Positions 14,632 to 23,221 are shown, numbered from the stretch's first letter. The stretch is 29,593 bases of DNA from Mageeibacillus sp. UBA5438 (GCA_002427535.1 DIRK01000018.1:25183-54775); one strand, 5' to 3'. Made by a program: numbers and translations. Notes: generated by a model from the letters alone, not told the origin.

Positions 14632-15927
14632 ATGAGTTACAGCGAACTTATGGCAAAATTAGAGGCCCTTTTGTTTGCCGCAGGAGATGCGGTGCCGTTG
14701 CGCGAGCTTGCTTCGGCGCTTTCGATCGGCGAGGATGAAGTGATCCTCCTCACAGAACAGCTGCAAAGGCGATACCAGCGCGATCCCTTGTCAGGACTGA
14801 TGGTTTTGAATGTGGAAGGGGCAGCCGCGATCGCGACAGCACCCGGCTGTCAAAGTGCCGTAGAATCGTATTACGGCAGGGTCCGTGACCAAAAATTAAG
14901 TGATGCCGCCTATGAAACGCTTGCCGTCATCGCTTATAACGCGCCCGCGACACGCGCCGAAATTGAACAGGTGAGAGGGGTCAACAGTGATTCCGTGGTT
15001 CAGCGCCTGATTGAGCGTGGCCTGGTGCGTGAAGTCGGTGCGCTCGATCTTCCGGGACGTCCGGCGTTGCTTGATGTGACCGAACAATTTCTGATGGATT
15101 TTGGCCTTCGTTCCACACGCGATTTACCGGCGGTGGATCTTATGATGTATGACACCGTGACGGAGTTTGCGGGGAAAAATCCCAAAGAACCTGAGCGCAA
15201 GGCGCCGCCCAAACCGCTCGTGATCGCAATCGACGGCCCCTCGGGGGCGGGCAAGAGCACGGTCGCCCGGTTGTTATCAGAACACTTGGGTATTCTTTGC
15301 CTGGACACAGGCGCCATGTACCGCGCGCTGGGTTACAAGGCGTTACGGACGGGACTTGAACCCTCTGACGCGGAAGCGATCCGGACGATGCTCGCCGAAA
15401 CGGACATGACCATTGACCTGTCCGATCGCGTCCAGAAAACCCTTGTGGACGGAGAGGATATGACGCCTTATATCCGGACACCGGAGGCTTCGCGCGCCGC
15501 GTCGGATATCAGCACCTTGCCCGTATGCCGCGACTACTGCGTGAGGATTCAACGCGAGTTGGCCACGCGACAGGCCCTGATATTAGAAGGCCGCGACATC
15601 GGTACCTATGTTTTCCCTGATGCGCCCGTGAAATTTTTCGTGACGGCTTCCCCCGAAGTGCGCGCCGCCCGCCGCATGAAAGATTTGGAAAAAGCGGGAG
15701 TCACCACCACCCTTGAGGAAGTGTTGCGCGAAATGGAAGAACGTGACCGCCAGGACGCGGGGCGTAAACTGGCGCCGACAAAACGCGCGGACGATGCCAT
15801 CCAGATCGATTCGGGTGAGATGTCAGCTTTCGAAGTGGTCGACATCATGATCGATGTCATCCGCCAAAAGGAAAAGGAGCAGCAAACTTACCGCACTCCT
15901 CAGGAGAACGCAGGACCTCATGAATAA
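14632..15927 (+). CDS. scpB/cmk: ScpB–cytidylate kinase fusion protein
   Basis: A single 431-residue frame joins two proteins that are normally separate. Residues 1-168 are ScpB, with two winged helices: MSYSELMAKLEALLFAAGDAVPL opens region one, YETLAVIAYNAPATRAEIEQVRGV opens region two, then LPGRPALLDVTEQFLMDFGL. Residues 169-194 are a Lys/Pro/Glu-rich linker. Residues 195-412 are cytidylate kinase: P-loop GPSGAGKST (202-210), LDTGAMYRAL, YIRTPEASRAASDIS, LEGRDIGTYVFPDAPVKFF and the lid RDRQDAGR. Cmk phosphorylates CMP and dCMP; ScpB dimers bind ScpA. Both halves keep their motifs. The genes are common neighbours, often with rluB between them; rluB is absent here. RBS GGAAGG is 9-10 bases upstream. 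Nothing suggests a missed stop or frameshift. Confidence 0.92.
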   Translation: MSYSELMAKLEALLFAAGDAVPLRELASALSIGEDEVILLTEQLQRRYQRDPLSGLMVLNVEGAAAIATAPGCQSAVESYYGRVRDQKLSDAAYETLAVIAYNAPATRAEIEQVRGVNSDSVVQRLIERGLVREVGALDLPGRPALLDVTEQFLMDFGLRSTRDLPAVDLMMYDTVTEFAGKNPKEPERKAPPKPLVIAIDGPSGAGKSTVARLLSEHLGILCLDTGAMYRALGYKALRTGLEPSDAEAIRTMLAETDMTIDLSDRVQKTLVDGEDMTPYIRTPEASRAASDISTLPVCRDYCVRIQRELATRQALILEGRDIGTYVFPDAPVKFFVTASPEVRAARRMKDLEKAGVTTTLEEVLREMEERDRQDAGRKLAPTKRADDAIQIDSGEMSAFEVVDIMIDVIRQKEKEQQTYRTPQENAGPHE

Positions 15928-16627
15928 AGACTATGAATGGGTGTCAAAATGCCTTCGAGGGATTGCCCGCGCGCTTGTCGCCGTCATTCTTTTGCCTTTT
16001 TATTGGCCGAAGGCCACAGGTAACTTAAAAGGACCTAAAGAGGAAGGCTGTATTCTGATCGCCAACCACCATAGCCTCTTGGATCCCATCTTGATGACCT
16101 ATTTTTTTAAAAGCACTCGCCTGAATTTTGTGGCCAAGGCGGAGTTGTTTCGCATTCCGGTGATCGGCCGTTTTTTGCGGGCCTTCCATTCGATTCCCTT
16201 AGATCGCAACGCGGCGGATATCAAGGCCAGCAAAACGATCCTGTCCGAGATTAAAGCCGGAAAAATGGTCGGTATCTTTTTACAGGGAACACGCGTGAAA
16301 TTACATGAGGCCTCAAAAGAGCAGCCGCACGCTTCTATTTTGTACTATGCCATCCGTCGGGGGATCCCGGTGATCCATGTATCCATCGATCCTCGGTACC
16401 ATTTATTCGGTCGTCCGCGCTTCTTGTTTGGCGATCCGATCCGTTACCTTGTGAACGACAAGGTGGCGCTTGACAAAACGGAGCAAGACAAGGTGGCCCG
16501 TGAGGTGATGCGCCTGATTTATGAGAAAGTCGAGTTACCTTATGAATACGACGGTTGGGAAGAGAACAGGCTTTTCTTTAATCAAAGAATCAAGACGGTC
16601 CCAATAAGTGAAAGGGAGTCTTTGTGA
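15920..16627 (+). CDS. plsC: 1-acylglycerol-3-phosphate acyltransferase-like (PlsC), variant motif III
   Basis: A membrane-associated 235-residue acyltransferase that should acylate lysophosphatidic acid to phosphatidic acid. The catalytic HX4D motif is intact (H50-D55 in ANHHSLLDP). A membrane-associated segment covers about 15-30 (ALVAVILLPFYWP). The glycerophosphate-binding motif, normally FPEGTRS, reads FLQGTRVK, so the conserved Glu is Gln (residue 122). The frame is open upstream to 15854, but ATG 15920 fits the family N-terminus, has AGGA 5 bases upstream and overlaps the scpB/cmk stop by 8 bases. ispH follows with a 4-base overlap. cmk–plsC–ispH–rpsA is a typical Clostridia order. Function as PlsC is likely; activity with the altered motif is untested. 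Confidence 0.83.
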   Translation: MNKDYEWVSKCLRGIARALVAVILLPFYWPKATGNLKGPKEEGCILIANHHSLLDPILMTYFFKSTRLNFVAKAELFRIPVIGRFLRAFHSIPLDRNAADIKASKTILSEIKAGKMVGIFLQGTRVKLHEASKEQPHASILYYAIRRGIPVIHVSIDPRYHLFGRPRFLFGDPIRYLVNDKVALDKTEQDKVAREVMRLIYEKVELPYEYDGWEENRLFFNQRIKTVPISERESL

Positions 16628-18969
16628 AGATTGAGGTCGCAAAAACGGCAGGTTTTTGCCCCGGCGTAAGACGCGCGGTGGACCTGGCTTACGAATCACT
16701 TGAAAAGGATCCTGACAAGACCCTTTGGCTCTACGGGGCGGTGGTGCACAATGAGCGCGTGATTTCGGATCTTCGTACGCGCGGGGCGAAAATCGCGGAC
16801 ACGATCGATGAAATCCCTGACAAGGCGACGGTGCTCATTCGGGCGCACGGCGTGTCTGTGGAAGTAGAGGAAGCTTTGCGCCGCAAAAACTGCGTCATTT
16901 TGGACGGAACCTGTCCCTTTGTGTCACTTATTCATCGGCGGGTGTCTGAGGCCGCAAACAAGGGAGATGGGATCATAATCACGGGCGATCCTCGCCATCC
17001 CGAGGTGATCGGTATTGTCGGCCACGCTTTTCCACAAGAGCCGATGCTTATACAAACGGCAGAAGAAGCTGAAATGCTTGAACTTGACGACAAAAACTGG
17101 ATTCTTGTCTCACAAACGACCTTTTCACACGCGCGTTGGACGCAAATTCGTGACATTCTTGAAAATAAAATTGATAAACTCCTTATATTTGATACAATAT
17201 GTAACACGACTGTCCAAAGGCAGTCGGACGCGAAGGCGCTTGCCGCTTCTTCTGACGTCATCCTTGTGCTTGGCAGTCGGACGAGTTCGAACACGAACAA
17301 GCTGGTTGAGGTGTGTCAGAAGGAGTGCGACGCTGTTTACTTAGTACATAGGCCCGACCAGGTCGCGCAAATACTGGCACCCTACGCGACCGGGTCCGCG
17401 AGGATCGGTGTGATTACCGGAGCCTCGACACCAGACGAGATGATCAGGGAGGTTATCTACAGTATGACAACAATCGAAGGCATGGCGAAGCCAGAGGAAA
17501 ACGCTGACGTAAACTTTGAAGATTATGTCGACAGCATTCCGGAGCTTCAACCAAAAAGTATTGTCCGCGGAAAAATCGTCCGCTACGACGATGAATTTGT
17601 CTACGTTGACGTAAAAGACAAATCGGAGGGTAAGGTTCCGATCCGCGAGCTGGATAAAAACCCTGACTTTGACCTGGATGAAGCCGTTAAGAATCACGAA
17701 GAAGTTGACGTTTATGTAAGAAGTATCAGAAGCTCCGACGCCGGTAAAGAGATCATGCTCTCCACCGGATACGTTGAGACACTGAAACACAAAGAATTGA
17801 TCCAGCAGGCGTACGAAGAAAGAACACCCGTCACGGTCAAGGTCGTGAACGTGGTGCGCGATGGTGTCATTGCTTCTTATCGCAGCATTGACATTTATAT
17901 CCACCGCACGCAGCTTGAGCTGTCTGTCGTGGATGATCTTGAGCCATACCGCGATCAGGAATTCGACGTCCTGATCACGCAGTACGATCCTAACCGTCGC
18001 CGCATGCGCGTCTCGGGCTCCAGAAGAATGCTTCTGCAGCAAGAGCGTAAAGAAAGCGAACGCGAAATCTGGGATACGATCGAAGTCGGCAATGAATACA
18101 CCGGCGTCGTACGTAACCTGACCAATTTCGGCGCCTTTGTTGATATCGGCGGCGTGGACGGGTTGATCCATATCAGTGAACTGTCCTGGCAGCGGATCAG
18201 GCATCCGTCCGAAGTGCTCGCAGTGGGCGACAAAGTGAATGTGTTTGTCAAAGAGTTTGATCGTTCGAAAAAGCGCATCTCACTGGGCTACCGCCGTTCA
18301 GAAGATGATCCGTACCGCGACATCGAAGCACGCTTCCCCGTGGGAGCCATCGTGCGCGGCGTGGTCGTCAGGATGTTCCCCTTTGGCGCGTTCATCAACA
18401 TCGCGCCGGAAGTGGATGCACTCTGCCATATCTCTCAGATTTCGAACTATCACCTGAATAAGCCCGGTGATGTGCTCGTTGAGGGAATGGAAGTTGACGC
18501 CCGGGTCGTCGAAGTTTCGGATGAAGCCCGCCGTATCAGCGTAAGCATCCGCGAGGTGGAGCCGATTAACCCAGAACCCGATTCGGAGATCGTATTGCAG
18601 CAGCAAGAGCAGCAACAACGCCGTCAACAGCAGGCACCTCGCCGCCGCGGCGGAAGACGCCGTGACGAGCAAGATGACTTGCCGACAAGCTACACTGACG
18701 ATCAGGCGAGATCCGCGATCTCAGAGATGGCCGCTTTCACGACCGTCACAAAAGAAGGATCCGAACTTTTGGACAGCATGGCTGCTTTGCGCGATGAGTT
18801 GCAAGAGGCCGAAAAAGCGGAAGAAGTCGCAGAAGTCGAAGAAGCCGTTGAAACAGCCATTGCGGAACCTGCCCCGGCAGCCGTTGTCGAAGTCGAAGCA
18901 GAAGCGGCTGAAGTGGTTGAAGAAACAGTTGAAGAAGAACCGGAGCCGATTCTGGAGGAAGGCGAATAA
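16624..18969 (+). CDS. ispH/rpsA: IspH (HMBPP reductase)–ribosomal protein S1 fusion
   Basis: 781 residues in one frame. Residues 1-285 are IspH, the [4Fe-4S] enzyme making IPP and DMAPP in the last MEP step. Cluster ligands are C12 (GFCPGV), C97 (GTCPFV) and C193 (TICNTT); E127 in HPEVIG, TT at 165-166 and SSNTNK also fit. Four S1 RNA-binding domains follow at about 310-380, 402-467, 488-557 and 573-645; the third (YTGVVRNLTNFGAFVDIGGVD) and fourth are most canonical. The tail is Gln/Arg-rich (655-682), then very acidic. Such fusions are established in Clostridia. The start is GTG 16624, overlapping the plsC stop, with GGGAG 5 bases upstream. A strong terminator follows the stop. dxr of the same pathway is at 27956. 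Confidence 0.95.
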   Translation: MKIEVAKTAGFCPGVRRAVDLAYESLEKDPDKTLWLYGAVVHNERVISDLRTRGAKIADTIDEIPDKATVLIRAHGVSVEVEEALRRKNCVILDGTCPFVSLIHRRVSEAANKGDGIIITGDPRHPEVIGIVGHAFPQEPMLIQTAEEAEMLELDDKNWILVSQTTFSHARWTQIRDILENKIDKLLIFDTICNTTVQRQSDAKALAASSDVILVLGSRTSSNTNKLVEVCQKECDAVYLVHRPDQVAQILAPYATGSARIGVITGASTPDEMIREVIYSMTTIEGMAKPEENADVNFEDYVDSIPELQPKSIVRGKIVRYDDEFVYVDVKDKSEGKVPIRELDKNPDFDLDEAVKNHEEVDVYVRSIRSSDAGKEIMLSTGYVETLKHKELIQQAYEERTPVTVKVVNVVRDGVIASYRSIDIYIHRTQLELSVVDDLEPYRDQEFDVLITQYDPNRRRMRVSGSRRMLLQQERKESEREIWDTIEVGNEYTGVVRNLTNFGAFVDIGGVDGLIHISELSWQRIRHPSEVLAVGDKVNVFVKEFDRSKKRISLGYRRSEDDPYRDIEARFPVGAIVRGVVVRMFPFGAFINIAPEVDALCHISQISNYHLNKPGDVLVEGMEVDARVVEVSDEARRISVSIREVEPINPEPDSEIVLQQQEQQQRRQQQAPRRRGGRRRDEQDDLPTSYTDDQARSAISEMAAFTTVTKEGSELLDSMAALRDELQEAEKAEEVAEVEEAVETAIAEPAPAAVVEVEAEAAEVVEETVEEEPEPILEEGE

Positions 18970-18995
18970 TACCATTTGCCAACTCATGTCACCAA

Positions 18996-19030
18996 GAGGA
19001 GCGCTCAGAACAAACGGGCGCTCCTTTTTT
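18996..19030 (+). terminator. Rho-independent terminator after ispH/rpsA
   Basis: Stem AGGAGCGC (18997-19004) pairs with GCGCTCCT (19018-19025), followed by a run of T (19025-19030). It closes the 12065-18969 gene string. Confidence 0.88.
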
Positions 19031-19064
19031 AAACGATATGCAATAGGACCGAAGAAAGGACCGC

Positions 19065-20177
19065 ATGATTTTAATCAAGGGCATCTATAACGAAGCGAAG
19101 GTATTTACCCGAGAACTTGAAAAAACGGCCCGAAAGCAGATTGAAACACTCTGTGATCAGGAATTCACAAGAGGCAGCACAATTCGCATTATGCCCGACG
19201 TCCACGCGGGGGCCGGTTGTACCATTGGCACCACCATGACCATTACGGATAAAGTTGTGCCGAACCTTGTCGGGGTTGACATCGGCTGCGGCATGGAAAC
19301 CATAAGTATTCAGTCGGATAAGATCGACCTGCCCGCATTAGATCGCCTGATTCACCAACAGATTCCCTCGGGATTTTCCATCCGCAAAACGCCCCATCGT
19401 TATCTTGAGAAAATTGATTTAAATCAGCTGCGCTGCCGTGAAGGGGGCAAAAACGACGCTAAGCTCCGCATCGACCGGGCCCGCTTGTCGCTGGGAACAT
19501 TGGGCGGAGGCAATCACTTCATTGAAGTGAACCGAGATGAAAATGAGCGCCTTTACCTTGTCGTCCATTCGGGCTCGAGAAATCTTGGGCTCCAAGTGGC
19601 CCTTTATTACCAACGAAAAGCATCGGGGAAGCACCCTCACCTTCCCCCTGATCTCGCCTATCTCGAGGGGCGTGACTTCGAGGATTATCTCCATGATATG
19701 CAGCTTATTCAAGCCTTTGCGGCCCTCAACCGAAAGGCGATGATGGATGAAATTGAAAAAGGTTTATCGCTGTCAATCGACCACGCTTTCACTACCATTC
19801 ATAATTATATTGATCTTGATTCCATGGTTCTTCGTAAAGGTGCCATTTCCGCAAAAAAGAAAGAGCGTGTCCTTATTCCCATGAATATGAAAGACGGATC
19901 TTTGCTTTGTGAAGGCCTTGGCAATCCGGACTGGAATGAATCAGCCCCCCATGGGGCAGGCCGCGTCATGTCACGCACAGAAGCGAGAAAAACACTTTCG
20001 CTACGAACCTTTCACCAGCTGATGGACGGTATCTACACTTCGACGGTGAGCCGTGACACGCTCGATGAGAGTCCCGAAGCCTACCGACCGATGGAGGAAC
20101 TAAAAGGGGAAATGAAGGATACCGTCTGGGTGCTCCATCATTTGAAACCGATTTACAATTTCAAAGCAAAAGAGTAA
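19065..20177 (+). CDS. rtcB: RNA-splicing ligase RtcB
   Basis: RtcB joins RNA 2',3'-cyclic phosphate or 3'-phosphate ends to 5'-OH ends using GTP and Mn2+. The 370 residues are a complete short bacterial form. Metal and GMP-site motifs are intact: MPDVHAGAGCTIG (D45), VGVDIGCGM (C75), GTLGGGNHFIE (H151), VVHSGSRNLG (H168), HNYID and APHGAGRVMSR, whose H296 corresponds to the guanylylated His. RBS AAAGGA is 4-5 bases before the ATG. It stands after a strong terminator and 74 bases before ppa. No archease, rtcA, rtcR or toxin gene is adjacent, so its target (RNA repair or tRNA) cannot be inferred from context. Confidence 0.94.
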   Translation: MILIKGIYNEAKVFTRELEKTARKQIETLCDQEFTRGSTIRIMPDVHAGAGCTIGTTMTITDKVVPNLVGVDIGCGMETISIQSDKIDLPALDRLIHQQIPSGFSIRKTPHRYLEKIDLNQLRCREGGKNDAKLRIDRARLSLGTLGGGNHFIEVNRDENERLYLVVHSGSRNLGLQVALYYQRKASGKHPHLPPDLAYLEGRDFEDYLHDMQLIQAFAALNRKAMMDEIEKGLSLSIDHAFTTIHNYIDLDSMVLRKGAISAKKKERVLIPMNMKDGSLLCEGLGNPDWNESAPHGAGRVMSRTEARKTLSLRTFHQLMDGIYTSTVSRDTLDESPEAYRPMEELKGEMKDTVWVLHHLKPIYNFKAKE

Positions 20178-20251
20178 CAGCCGGAGGCTGGCCGAAAAGC
20201 GGCGCTTTCTGTTACGATAATCCAAGTAGGAAAGAAAGAAGAGGTGAGAAC

Positions 20252-20785
20252 ATGCTTCGATGGACCTCCATTCCAAAAGACTGGATCCGAAAAGACCATT
20301 TTCACGCCGTGATTGAAATACCCCGCGGCAGCAAACAAAAGTATGAATACGATGACCGTGTCGGGATGCTGCGTCTCGATCGCATTTTATACACATCGAC
20401 CCATTATCCCGCAAACTACGGGTTTATCCCCAGGACGCTGTCAGAAGACGGGGACGCACTCGACGTGCTTGTCCTGTCAACGGAGAGTCTGGCCCCTTTA
20501 TGCCTGGTCGAATGCTATCCGATCGGCGCGTTTTCCATGATCGATGACGACAAGGAAGACGAAAAAATAATCGCGATCCCCTTCGGCGACCCGCAAATGC
20601 GAAGCTGGACAGAAATTGAAGATCTCCCGGAGCACATGTTGACCGAGATGCAACATTTTTTCAGCGTCTATAAAGAACTGGAAGGGAAGGGGACAGCGCT
20701 AACCAAAATTCATGACGCGGAGTCGTCTCAGCGCGTGATCGAAAAAGCCATCGAAAAATACGAGCGCTGGATCAAGCGCGAATAA
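20252..20785 (+). CDS. ppa: Inorganic pyrophosphatase, family I
   Basis: Hydrolyses pyrophosphate to phosphate in the cytoplasm. The 177-residue protein has the family I metal signature DGDALD (D66, D68, D71) in the usual place, preceded by HAVIEIPRGSKQKYEYD, with the substrate-site Lys/Arg, and YPANYGFIP. The C-terminal part (FFSVYKELEGKGT) matches the family. Length is typical of prokaryotic family I enzymes. GAGGTGAG sits just upstream of the ATG. The gap before it (20178-20251) contains GATAAT (20216-20221), a possible -10 without a clear -35. A GNAT gene begins 1 base after the stop, so they are co-transcribed. Confidence 0.92.
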   Translation: MLRWTSIPKDWIRKDHFHAVIEIPRGSKQKYEYDDRVGMLRLDRILYTSTHYPANYGFIPRTLSEDGDALDVLVLSTESLAPLCLVECYPIGAFSMIDDDKEDEKIIAIPFGDPQMRSWTEIEDLPEHMLTEMQHFFSVYKELEGKGTALTKIHDAESSQRVIEKAIEKYERWIKRE

Positions 20786-20786
20786 C

Positions 20787-21368
20787 ATGGAGCCCCTCTT
20801 TCAATCGGAACGACTCCTTTACCGTCATTTGCATCGCTCAGACGCCCATGAACTGGCCCTGCTTTTAAATGACTACGATGTCTACAAGACTTCTTTGAAT
20901 CTTCCGTATCCCTTTACGGCGGACGACGGCTTGAGGCTTATCACCTCGGGGCAAGAACAAAAGGAGGCGTATCTGGTTGACAGCTTGGCCGTCGTGGATA
21001 AGGCTTCGGGGAAGCTTGTGGGCTTTTTGCGGCTCACTTACTCCTATTTTCATCGTCACGCGGAACTGGGTTACGTGATTGGCCGCACCTTTAGAGGTCT
21101 AGGATATGGAACGGAGGCCGTAGGGGCCTCCGTTTCTTCCCTTTTTTCAATGAAGCATTTTCACCGTGTGTATTGCCGCCAACTAGGTCGCAATCCCGCC
21201 TCCGAAAAGATTATGGAAAAGACAGGATTTACCCGCGAGGGCGTGCTCGTCCGGCATTTTTTTAAAATTGATCGCTATGTCGATGTCACCGTCTACGGGC
21301 TCAACTGTTCATCGAAAGACGCCGTAATGCCTCGCGATAAAGCGCTGCGCCCGCCAACAATCTCTTGA
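20787..21368 (+). CDS. GNAT N-acetyltransferase (RimJ/RimL-like)
   Basis: A 193-residue cytoplasmic acetyltransferase. The N-terminus, SERLLYRHLHRSDAHELALLLND, is the RimJ/RimL-type opening. ELGYVIGRTFRGLGYGTEAV holds the acetyl-CoA-binding R/Q-x-x-G-x-G/A motif. NPASEKIMEKTGFTREGVLVRHFFKIDRYVDVTVYGL is the usual end region (residues about 137-173). The substrate may be a protein N-terminus, an amino group of a small molecule or an antibiotic; it is not readable. The ATG is 1 base after ppa, with no independent RBS. Its 3' end overlaps the convergent dipeptidase gene by 68 bases, so the last 20 or so residues (after YGLN) look like a read-through extension that is unlikely to be conserved. 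Confidence 0.82.
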   Translation: MEPLFQSERLLYRHLHRSDAHELALLLNDYDVYKTSLNLPYPFTADDGLRLITSGQEQKEAYLVDSLAVVDKASGKLVGFLRLTYSYFHRHAELGYVIGRTFRGLGYGTEAVGASVSSLFSMKHFHRVYCRQLGRNPASEKIMEKTGFTREGVLVRHFFKIDRYVDVTVYGLNCSSKDAVMPRDKALRPPTIS

Positions 21369-23148
21369 GGGATCCCCATTCATTGGCCTGGTGCGCGATG
21401 TCGGGATCTCCGGGGAACGCGGGGCCAAAACCGACAATATTCGGTAAGGCGCGCGCATAGGTGCCTCCCCCGATCGCGAGCGGCTCGGCATCGGTTTTCG
21501 TGAGGTCGCGGTAAACGCCCATCAGGGTAGAGATAAGCGACGAGTCCTTGGCATAGCTCAAAGGCGGCATGACGCCGGGCCATGACGCTTCCACACCGTA
21601 AGGGGCCACGATTTCATTCAGTCGCTCCTTGGCTTGTTCAAGGTCAAAGGTGACGGGGTAGCGGATATTGAGAACCAGGTTCGCCTCTCGGTCATCAATG
21701 GATAAAAGGCCGGCGTTGACGGTTGTTTCACCCGTTCCATCTTCAAATTGAAGACCGATTCGCTCTCCGTTCAGTTCGTAAGCGATTAAATCATTATAAA
21801 AAGAAACGAAGCGGTCTTCTTGGCCCTTTTCAGCTATCTGTTCCGCTAGCTTTTCCATCGCCACCGAAATCGCGTTCAACCCCAGATGAGGCGTGCTCGC
21901 GTGTGCGATGGAACCGAGGTAGGTTTTGGGTGCCTCGTCCTTCAGCGTCACATGACATTCGCCCGGGACCATGTTCACAGCCTCGCCTGCCTGTGCCTCG
22001 GCGATCATGTCCGATTCGCCGCGTGCTTGCACAAGATGGATCACCGCGTTGCCTTTTTCAGCGTAAATGGCGGGGAAGACCGCGTCCGCCGTGAATCCCG
22101 CGGTCGGTATTTCTTCGACCTGCGCGTAATGCGCCATGCAGGCACTTCCTTTTTCCTCATTCAAACCGACGATGAGCCGGATGCGCTTATCGGGCTGAAA
22201 CGTGGGATCCTCTTTGAGCGACTTCATCGCGTACAGGACACAGACGGCCGGACCCTTGTCGTCCATCACGCCACGCGCGATCAGTTTGTCACCCTCTTGG
22301 ACGAGTTCGAAGGGATCGGTGTCCCAGCCGCTTCCAGCCGGGACGATGTCGAGATGACATACGGCCGCGACCATCTCATCGCCTGAGCCCATTTCCGCGT
22401 AGCCGGCCACTTGGTCAACGTTGACGGTGTGAAAACCCATGCGATCGGCCATCTGTAAAAAGAGATCGAGCGCTTCTTTTGTTTTTGCGCCGTAAGGGGC
22501 GTTGTCTGTCGGCTCGCCGTCGACACTGTTGATGGCGCAAAGACTTGCGAGGTCACGTAAGAAGCCCTCTTGCTCAGCCTCAAATGATTCGGCCAATTGA
22601 TCAATGACCGCCTCGTCAACGATGTCAGCGCTTTCTTCATCTTCAGTCAGGAGAATCAGGTCATCGTCATCTTCTTTCTGTTGCGCCGGCAGGGTGAAAT
22701 CGATGCCTTCTTTTTCGACACATTCCGGGTGGAGGTGGCAATAATAGCCGACATACAATGCCTTATCTTCCGCTTCCAATCCGCAGATCGCACAGTTATT
22801 CGGGTCGACGTCCAACAGTGCCAATTGCTCGGTCAGTTGTCTTAAGAAGTTACCGATGCCCGCCGCGGAGCCGGAGAATGCCGTGTCCTTCGCGCGGATG
22901 GCGATGAAGTTATCGGTCATCTCATAGTCGACCAGTTTTAAAGAAAATCGAGTATTTTCGAGCCAACCGGTCAGTTCGATCAGGTTTTCAGGCGCAATGC
23001 CCGCCAAGGGAACGAAAAACGAAGTCAAAATATCATCGGTCTTGGCGGTAATGGGAAATCCATTAATCTCGCCAAAAGTATATTCACCGTCCTTATACAC
23101 ATACCAATCTTCATTGGCGGCAAATTTTAAAAGTGAATTGGATAGCAT
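21301..23148 (-). CDS. pepV: PepV-like M20 dipeptidase with an N-terminal Cys/His-rich domain
   Basis: Residues about 190-615 are an M20 family, Sapep/PepV-type dizinc dipeptidase. Metal and catalytic residues are visible: H265 and D267 (HLDIVPAG), D296 (RGVMDDKGP), E331 and E332 (GLNEEKGSACM), D355 (TADAVFP) and H586 (DIAHQANEW). PepV takes dipeptides and some tripeptides from the free N-terminus, in the cytoplasm. Residues 1-160 are extra. They contain CAIC (119-122) and YYCHLHPEC (C137, H138, H140, C143), a zinc-knuckle-like spacing, followed by an acidic linker (158-173). I do not recognise this domain. RBS AAAGGAG lies 6-7 bases before the ATG, so the long form is the one translated. No start codon with an RBS is evident at the domain junction. 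Confidence 0.85.
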   Translation of the reverse strand: MLSNSLLKFAANEDWYVYKDGEYTFGEINGFPITAKTDDILTSFFVPLAGIAPENLIELTGWLENTRFSLKLVDYEMTDNFIAIRAKDTAFSGSAAGIGNFLRQLTEQLALLDVDPNNCAICGLEAEDKALYVGYYCHLHPECVEKEGIDFTLPAQQKEDDDDLILLTEDEESADIVDEAVIDQLAESFEAEQEGFLRDLASLCAINSVDGEPTDNAPYGAKTKEALDLFLQMADRMGFHTVNVDQVAGYAEMGSGDEMVAAVCHLDIVPAGSGWDTDPFELVQEGDKLIARGVMDDKGPAVCVLYAMKSLKEDPTFQPDKRIRLIVGLNEEKGSACMAHYAQVEEIPTAGFTADAVFPAIYAEKGNAVIHLVQARGESDMIAEAQAGEAVNMVPGECHVTLKDEAPKTYLGSIAHASTPHLGLNAISVAMEKLAEQIAEKGQEDRFVSFYNDLIAYELNGERIGLQFEDGTGETTVNAGLLSIDDREANLVLNIRYPVTFDLEQAKERLNEIVAPYGVEASWPGVMPPLSYAKDSSLISTLMGVYRDLTKTDAEPLAIGGGTYARALPNIVGFGPAFPGDPDIAHQANEWGSLKRLLAGAALYREALRRLSMNS

Positions 23149-23185
23149 ATTATTCTCCTTTGAAATACGAAAATTCTATTAACCT

Positions 23186-23194
23186 ACTATAACA
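23186..23194 (-). promoter_or_regulatory. Predicted extended -10 promoter of the dipeptidase gene
   Basis: Minus-strand TGtTATAGT, about 40 bases upstream of the ATG at 23148. No clear -35. It is divergent from the rpsB promoter, 30 bases away. Confidence 0.45.
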
Positions 23195-23221
23195 CGCGGC
23201 GGAACCCTCGATACATCGCGT

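Noticed and set aside
17341..18204. Long minus-strand open frame (287 codons) inside ispH/rpsA.
   Set aside because: It is antisense to conserved S1 domains, has no family resemblance and arises from codon bias of the plus strand.
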